Part shown: positions 6,191 to 10,230 of the stretch, piece by piece | Position numbering within the stretch: the stretch's first letter is position 1 | Layout of the letters: each line of letters opens with the position of its first letter | NCBI GenBank assembly: GCA_944384285.1 | Contig: CALWSX010000045.1 | Span: forward strand, 1-10,230 | Reading direction: 5' to 3' | From: an uncultured Lachnospiraceae bacterium | GTDB taxonomy: Bacteria; Bacillota; Clostridia; Lachnospirales; Anaerotignaceae | Length of the DNA: 10,230 nucleotides | The notes under the pieces: generated by a model | Databases searched by the model: none | What the model was told of the DNA's origin: nothing | The model's input: the letters and a program-made list of their open reading frames with translations, nothing else | Translations under genes and position numbers: made by a program

Positions 6191-7128
6191 TGAGATATTA
6201 TAAATACTCAGAGTATTTATTAAGCCTGTATGGCGAAAAAGTATATAAACTTCCAATAAGTATACCTGTATCCTGTCCTAATCGACTTGGAAATACTGGA
6301 GGCTGTACTTATTGCGGATCTGAGGGCGCCGGATTTGAAAATATTTCCGGCGTCTTTTCTGTCAGGGAGCAGATTGAGAAAAATATGGATTATATCGGCA
6401 AAAAGTACAAAGCCAAGAAGTTTATTGCTTATTTTCAAAATTTCACAAACACCTACTTACCTCTTTCTGAATTTAAAAAATTCATGAATGAAGCCGCAAA
6501 ATGCGATATAGTTGAAATATCTATTTCTACAAGACCTGATTGTATCAGAAAAGAATACCTTGATGTTTTAGACGACATAAAAAAAACTTATGGTATAGAA
6601 ATTACAATAGAACTTGGACTTCAAAGTGCTAACTATCACTCTCTTATTAAAACTAATAGAGGTCACACCCTTGGAGAATATATAGAGTCTGCTATTCTAA
6701 TTAAAAGCTATGGTTTTAAACTTTGTACTCACATTATTTTAAATCTCCCTTGGGACGATATGACAGATGTTATAGAATCGGCAAAAATTGTATCAGCATT
6801 AAAAAATGATTTTATAAAACTCCATGCTCTTTATATAGAAAAAAATACTGTTATGGAAAAACAATTTTTAAATAATGAGTTTGAAATTTGTTCCGTTTCA
6901 GAATATAAAGAAAGAGTAATAACATTTTTAAGGTATGTCTCCCCTAATATTGCTTTTGAACGTATAATAGGACGAGCTCCAAAAGAAAATACTGTTTTTG
7001 CAAATTGGGGAATGAGTTGGTGGAAAATACACGATGAAATAGTTTTAGAAATGGAAGAAAAGAATTTTTCTCAAGGAGATTTATTTAATTATCTCGGAGG
7101 AAAAGGTGTAAAAAAATTTTTTGATTAA
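6190..7128 (+). CDS. YtqA/YhcC-like (TIGR01212-type) radical SAM protein
   Basis: The 312-residue protein carries the radical SAM cluster cysteines C29, C39 and C42 in a CPNRxG...GGCTYCG context. This context, the preceding YGEKVYKLP and the C-terminal end identify the YtqA/YhcC group. Other conserved strands are visible: ISTRPDC (112-118), ELGLQSAN (141-148), HIILNLPWD (181-189) and HALYIEKNT (212-220). The family uses a [4Fe-4S] cluster and S-adenosylmethionine. B. subtilis YtqA has, as I recall, been linked to wobble-uridine side-chain maturation in tRNA (MnmL), so a tRNA-modification role is a reasonable guess only. No YtqB-like methyltransferase partner is present here. The first cysteine gap (nine residues) is shorter than the eleven I recall for YhcC. 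There is no clear ribosome binding site of its own; the TAATG junction implies translational coupling to the P-loop gene. Confidence 0.85.
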   Translation: MRYYKYSEYLLSLYGEKVYKLPISIPVSCPNRLGNTGGCTYCGSEGAGFENISGVFSVREQIEKNMDYIGKKYKAKKFIAYFQNFTNTYLPLSEFKKFMNEAAKCDIVEISISTRPDCIRKEYLDVLDDIKKTYGIEITIELGLQSANYHSLIKTNRGHTLGEYIESAILIKSYGFKLCTHIILNLPWDDMTDVIESAKIVSALKNDFIKLHALYIEKNTVMEKQFLNNEFEICSVSEYKERVITFLRYVSPNIAFERIIGRAPKENTVFANWGMSWWKIHDEIVLEMEEKNFSQGDLFNYLGGKGVKKFFD

Positions 7129-7134
7129 ATACTT

Positions 7135-7173
7135 AAGCACATCTATGTTTTTATACAAAAGATGTGCTTTTTT
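7135..7173 (+). terminator. rho-independent terminator after the radical SAM gene
   Basis: Perfect 10-base arms AAGCACATCT (7135-7144) and AGATGTGCTT (7160-7169) enclose a 15-base loop. They run into a T tract (7168-7173) with a second T run just after. The hairpin begins 6 bases past the TAA and separates this operon from clpB. Confidence 0.9.
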
Positions 7174-7227
7174 ATTTTTTATATATATAAATTTATTTTT
7201 TAAGATAGTATTTTGTGCAATTTTAAA

Positions 7228-7256
7228 TTGTAATTTCAATTTTAACTAAATATTAT
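7228..7256 (+). promoter_or_regulatory. possible upstream second promoter of clpB
   Basis: TTGTAA (7228-7233), 17 bases and TATTAT (7251-7256) form a consensus-like pair upstream of the CIRCE element. Transcription from it would start near 7263 and carry CIRCE in the leader. A CAATTT/AAATTG near-palindrome (7218-7230) overlaps its -35 box. It could be a chance match in A/T-rich DNA. Confidence 0.3.
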
Positions 7257-7291
7257 ATAAAAAAATCCAATAATTTGTATTATTTATATTT

Positions 7292-7320
7292 GTTAGCACT
7301 CTTTACAAACGAGTGCTAAC
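7292..7320 (+). promoter_or_regulatory. CIRCE operator (HrcA-binding site)
   Basis: The arms TTAGCACTC (7293-7301) and GAGTGCTAA (7311-7319) match the CIRCE consensus perfectly with the canonical 9-base spacer. One further G/C pair (7292, 7320) extends each arm to ten bases. CIRCE is bound by the heat-shock repressor HrcA. Its place here puts clpB in the HrcA regulon. I see no CtsR-type GGTCAAA tandem near the gene. Confidence 0.96.
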
Positions 7321-7330
7321 AATGTATAAT
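7302..7330 (+). promoter_or_regulatory. clpB promoter embedded in CIRCE
   Basis: TTTACA (7302-7307), an exact 17-base spacer and a consensus TATAAT (7325-7330) form the best promoter upstream of clpB. The -35 hexamer lies wholly inside the CIRCE spacer, so HrcA binding should directly block RNA polymerase. Predicted transcription start is about 7337, about 46 bases before the ATG. Confidence 0.75.
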
Positions 7331-7382
7331 ATCATTAAAAGTTGAAAAACTACTATTATATGTGTAAAGAAAGGGTGATCTT

Positions 7383-9971
7383 ATGAAAGTTGAAAAATTT
7401 ACACAAAAGTCAATTGAAGCTATTCAAAATTGTCAAGATATAGCTTTGGAATATAATCATACTGAAGTCGGAGCAAAACATCTTTTAGCATCTTTATTAA
7501 CTCAAGATGACGGACTTATCCCAGAACTTTTGGAAAACATAGATGTTAATTTAAATGGAATTATTAATGACGTTGAAAATGCTCTTAAAAATCTTCCTCA
7601 TATTTCAGGAGGTACTCCACAAAATCCTTACCCTACAGCAGACTTTAATAAAATCCTTATTACTGCTGAAAAAATATCCGAAAATATGAAAGATGATTTT
7701 ATATCTTCAGAACATCTTTTCCTTGCTATACTCTCATCTTCTGATAATGACATAAAAGAAATTCTTAAAAAATACGACATTACAAAAGATAAAATCTTAA
7801 AAGCTCTTGTAAATGTAAGAGGAAATATCAGAGTAACAAGTGATAATCCGGAAGCTACTTTTGGAGCACTAAAAAAATATGGCCACGACCTTGTTGAAGA
7901 TGCAAGAAACAAAAATCTTGACCCTGTAATCGGTCGTGACGATGAAATACGAAATGTTATAAGAATTCTTTCAAGAAAAACAAAAAATAACCCTGTTTTA
8001 ATTGGTGAACCTGGCGTTGGTAAAACTGCTATTGCCGAAGGGCTTGCCCAAAGAATTGTTAAACAGGACGTTCCTAACAGCTTAAAAGATAAAACAATAT
8101 TCTCTCTTGATATGGGTGCATTAATTGCCGGTGCAAAATACAGAGGCGAATTTGAAGAAAGATTAAAAGCCGTTTTAAACGAAGTTAAAAAAAGTAACGG
8201 TAAAATCATTCTTTTCATTGATGAACTTCATACTATAGTAGGAGCCGGAAAAACAGACGGCGCAATGGACGCAGGAAATATATTAAAACCTATGCTTGCA
8301 AGAGGCGAACTCCACTGTATAGGCGCTACAACCCTTGATGAATATAAAAAATATATTGAAAAAGACCCGGCCCTTGAAAGAAGATTCCAGCCTGTACTTG
8401 TAAACGAACCAAGTGTACTTGATACAATTTCTATCTTAAGAGGTTTAAAAGAAAGATATGAAGTTTACCATGGTGTTAAAATTCATGACCAGGCTATTAT
8501 AGCAGCCGCAACTTTATCAGACAGATATATTTCAGACAGATTTCTTCCTGACAAAGCTATCGACCTTATTGATGAGGCTTGCGCTATGATAAGAACCGAA
8601 ATTGATTCTATGCCTACAGAACTTGATGTTATAAGAAGAAAAATTATACAGCACGAAATAGAAGAAGCAGCTCTTACAAAAGAAACAGATAAAAACTCAG
8701 CTGAACATCTTAAAGAAATTCAAAAAGAACTTGCTCAGATGAGAGATGAGTTTAAATCTTTAAAAGCAAAATGGGATAACGAAAAGAAATCTATCGGTAA
8801 ATTACAGTCAATAAGACAGGAAATCGAACATGTTAATGCTGAAATAGAAAACGCAGAAAGAAATTATGATCTTAACAAAGCGGCAGAATTAAAATACGGA
8901 AAACTTCCTGAACTTATGAAGAAACTTGAAGAAGAAGAGAAAAATACAGCAGAAAAATCAGGCAGATCTCTTCTTAGAGATACAGTAACAGAAGAAGAAA
9001 TTGCTAGAATTATTGAAAGATGGACAGGAATTCCTGTTTCAAAACTTGTTGAAGGTGAAAAAGAAAAACTTCTTAAACTTGAAAGCATACTTCATAAAAG
9101 AGTTATCGGTCAGGACGAAGCCGTAAGCAAAGTTTCAGACGCTATTTTAAGAAGCCGTGCCGGTATCCAAAATCCAAACAGACCAATAGGTTCATTTATG
9201 TTCTTAGGTCCAACTGGTGTTGGTAAAACAGAACTTGCAAAAACACTTGCAGAAAGTCTCTTTGACGATGAAAAGAACCTTATAAGAATTGATATGACAG
9301 AATATATGGAAAAATTCTCGGTATCAAGACTTATCGGAGCTCCTCCGGGATATGTTGGATATGAAGAAGGCGGACAGCTTACAGAAGCAGTAAGACGTCA
9401 CCCATACTCTGTTGTACTTTTTGATGAAGTTGAAAAAGCACATCCTGATGTATTTAATATATTGTTACAGGTTCTTGATGATGGACGTATCACCGATTCC
9501 CAAGGCAGAACGGTTGATTTTAAAAATACAATTATCATTTTAACATCTAACTTAGGTTCTTCTGCTTTACTTGAAGGTATAGACAAAGAAGGAAATATTA
9601 AAGAAGAAGCCAAAGATGAGGTAAGAAAACTCTTAAAAGCTTCCTTCAGACCGGAATTTTTAAACCGTCTTGATGAAATTATTTTCTACAAACCTTTAAC
9701 AGAAAAAGATATTACTCAAATTATTGATTTACTTATGAATGATTTGAACAAACGTCTTTCCGAAAACAAAATCAAATGCACACTCACAAGTGAAGCTAAA
9801 GAAGAAATTATCGAAAGCGGTTATGACCCAATTTATGGTGCAAGACCACTTAAAAGATTTATCCAAAGCAAAATTGAAACTTTACTTGCAAGAAAAATTG
9901 TCGCTGATGAAATTCTCCCTGACAGTGAAGTTGTAATTGATTTTGACGGCGAAAACTTTGATATCGTATAA
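7383..9971 (+). CDS. clpB: ATP-dependent chaperone (disaggregase) ClpB
   Basis: The 862-residue protein matches full-length ClpB (E. coli ClpB is 857). In order it has a Clp N-domain (about 1-145), first AAA+ domain with Walker A GEPGVGKT (208-215), pore-loop KYRG (252-255), Walker B ILFIDE (276-281) and arginine fingers ERR (332-334). Then come the coiled-coil middle domain (about 410-535) and the second AAA+ domain with Walker A GPTGVGKT (609-616), pore-loop GYVG (656-659), Walker B VVLFDE (677-682), TSN sensor 1 (721-723) and GARPLKR sensor 2 (819-825). The middle domain is full length, which separates it from ClpC and ClpA; there is also no ClpP-binding loop. Hexameric ClpB works with DnaK/DnaJ/GrpE to dissolve and refold protein aggregates in the cytoplasm. 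AAAGGG lies 7 bases upstream of the ATG. The gene is monocistronic and under CIRCE control. Confidence 0.97.
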   Translation: MKVEKFTQKSIEAIQNCQDIALEYNHTEVGAKHLLASLLTQDDGLIPELLENIDVNLNGIINDVENALKNLPHISGGTPQNPYPTADFNKILITAEKISENMKDDFISSEHLFLAILSSSDNDIKEILKKYDITKDKILKALVNVRGNIRVTSDNPEATFGALKKYGHDLVEDARNKNLDPVIGRDDEIRNVIRILSRKTKNNPVLIGEPGVGKTAIAEGLAQRIVKQDVPNSLKDKTIFSLDMGALIAGAKYRGEFEERLKAVLNEVKKSNGKIILFIDELHTIVGAGKTDGAMDAGNILKPMLARGELHCIGATTLDEYKKYIEKDPALERRFQPVLVNEPSVLDTISILRGLKERYEVYHGVKIHDQAIIAAATLSDRYISDRFLPDKAIDLIDEACAMIRTEIDSMPTELDVIRRKIIQHEIEEAALTKETDKNSAEHLKEIQKELAQMRDEFKSLKAKWDNEKKSIGKLQSIRQEIEHVNAEIENAERNYDLNKAAELKYGKLPELMKKLEEEEKNTAEKSGRSLLRDTVTEEEIARIIERWTGIPVSKLVEGEKEKLLKLESILHKRVIGQDEAVSKVSDAILRSRAGIQNPNRPIGSFMFLGPTGVGKTELAKTLAESLFDDEKNLIRIDMTEYMEKFSVSRLIGAPPGYVGYEEGGQLTEAVRRHPYSVVLFDEVEKAHPDVFNILLQVLDDGRITDSQGRTVDFKNTIIILTSNLGSSALLEGIDKEGNIKEEAKDEVRKLLKASFRPEFLNRLDEIIFYKPLTEKDITQIIDLLMNDLNKRLSENKIKCTLTSEAKEEIIESGYDPIYGARPLKRFIQSKIETLLARKIVADEILPDSEVVIDFDGENFDIV

Positions 9972-10008
9972 AAATAAATCTCTTCCCCTGAAATACCACC
10001 TCTGCCTT

Positions 10009-10032
10009 TTTAAATAGATTTAAATAGATTTA
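10009..10032. repeat. 10-base tandem repeat downstream of clpB
   Basis: The unit TTAAATAGAT is repeated about 2.4 times with no mismatch, between the clpB stop and its terminator. It is probably replication slippage in A/T-rich DNA. I see no function. Confidence 0.6.
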
Positions 10033-10043
10033 GCCCCTAAAAC

Positions 10044-10081
10044 AAAAACAGCAGTAAGAAATATTCTTACTGCTGTTTTTT
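10044..10081. terminator. bidirectional terminator between clpB and the convergent right-edge gene
   Basis: A perfect 17-bp stem with a 3-base ATA loop (arms 10044-10060 and 10064-10080; core ACAGCAGTAAGAA) ends in T5-T6 on the plus strand and in T5 on the minus strand. It therefore serves both clpB and the gene read from the right. It starts 73 bases after the clpB stop and lies 28 bases past the stop of the opposite gene. Confidence 0.93.
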
Positions 10082-10108
10082 ATATAAAATATTAAATTAA
10101 TAACTGAA

Positions 10109-10230
10109 TTACCAAATACCCATTAAATGCTGAAGTACAAGACTTACAACTGTTATTCCGATCCAACAAGCCATACCCATTATAATAGGTTTTCCACCTG
10201 TTTTTACAAGTTTAACTATATTTGTATTTA
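10109..10230 (-). CDS. C-terminal end of a membrane protein, probably YeiH/UPF0324-type transporter (partial)
   Basis: The minus strand is open from the right edge to a TAA at 10111-10109, encoding the last 39 residues of a protein that begins outside the window. The sequence holds KTGGKP followed by a hydrophobic helix (IIMGMACWIGITVVSLVLQ) and a short LMGIW tail. This resembles the C-terminal helix of the YeiH/UPF0324 putative sulfate exporter family, in which a Lys-x-Gly-x-Lys-Pro segment precedes the last membrane span. The identification rests on memory of that ending and on a very short piece. What is secure is that this is the end of an integral membrane protein. It shares the 17-bp terminator with clpB in a convergent arrangement. 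Confidence 0.6.
   Translation of the reverse strand, partial: NTNIVKLVKTGGKPIIMGMACWIGITVVSLVLQHLMGIW

Noticed and set aside
7628..8218. Long open frame of 196 codons antisense to clpB
   Set aside because: It lies wholly inside the first AAA+ region of an intact clpB. It has a composition expected from the complement of Lys/Glu-rich coding DNA, and no ribosome binding site or domain is evident.
10009..10032. Tandem 10-base repeat considered as an iteron or CRISPR-like unit
   Set aside because: Only 2.4 copies, no spacers, no replication gene and no cas gene nearby. Slippage explains it.

Overview
The window is very AT-rich, with long A/T tracts in every intergenic gap. It has strong Shine-Dalgarno sites (AGGAGG, AGGGGG), rho-independent terminators and a perfect CIRCE operator in front of clpB. 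Together these point to a low-GC Firmicute, most likely an anaerobic member of the Clostridia. I cannot name a species from the sequence. I see no tRNA, rRNA, CRISPR array, transposase or integrase. The region looks like ordinary chromosome, not a mobile island.

Layout from left to right. Bases 1-213 are almost gene-free. A possible minus-strand gene start sits at the very edge, with a plausible promoter and ribosome binding site. From 4480 down to 248 a minus-strand operon encodes a MacB/LolD-type ABC exporter: an ATPase, then a 726-residue secreted, single-span surface protein built of about five Ig-like (CARDB/NEW3-like) repeats, then a MacB/FtsX-type permease. The last two genes overlap by 14 bases, and a terminator at 214-240 closes the operon. 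The surface protein occupies the place where related exporters carry a MacA/YknX membrane-fusion adaptor.

Divergent from this operon, at 4688-5500, is a YkuE-like metallophosphoesterase with an N-terminal membrane anchor. After a 270-base gap come two translationally coupled genes (TAATG junction). The first is a small P-loop protein of unknown role (5771-6190). The second is a YtqA/YhcC-like (TIGR01212-type) radical SAM enzyme (6190-7128), followed by a good terminator.

The heat-shock disaggregase gene clpB (7383-9971) stands alone behind a CIRCE element whose 9-base spacer contains the likely -35 box, which implies HrcA repression. A 17-bp bidirectional hairpin at 10044-10080 separates clpB from the 3' end of a convergent membrane-protein gene (10109-10230, minus), probably a YeiH/UPF0324-type transporter.

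The parts most worth following up are the adaptor-less ABC exporter with its Ig-repeat partner and acidic cytoplasmic tail, and the coupled P-loop/radical SAM pair. The radical SAM enzyme has a cysteine motif with a shorter first gap than I recall for YtqA/YhcC proteins.
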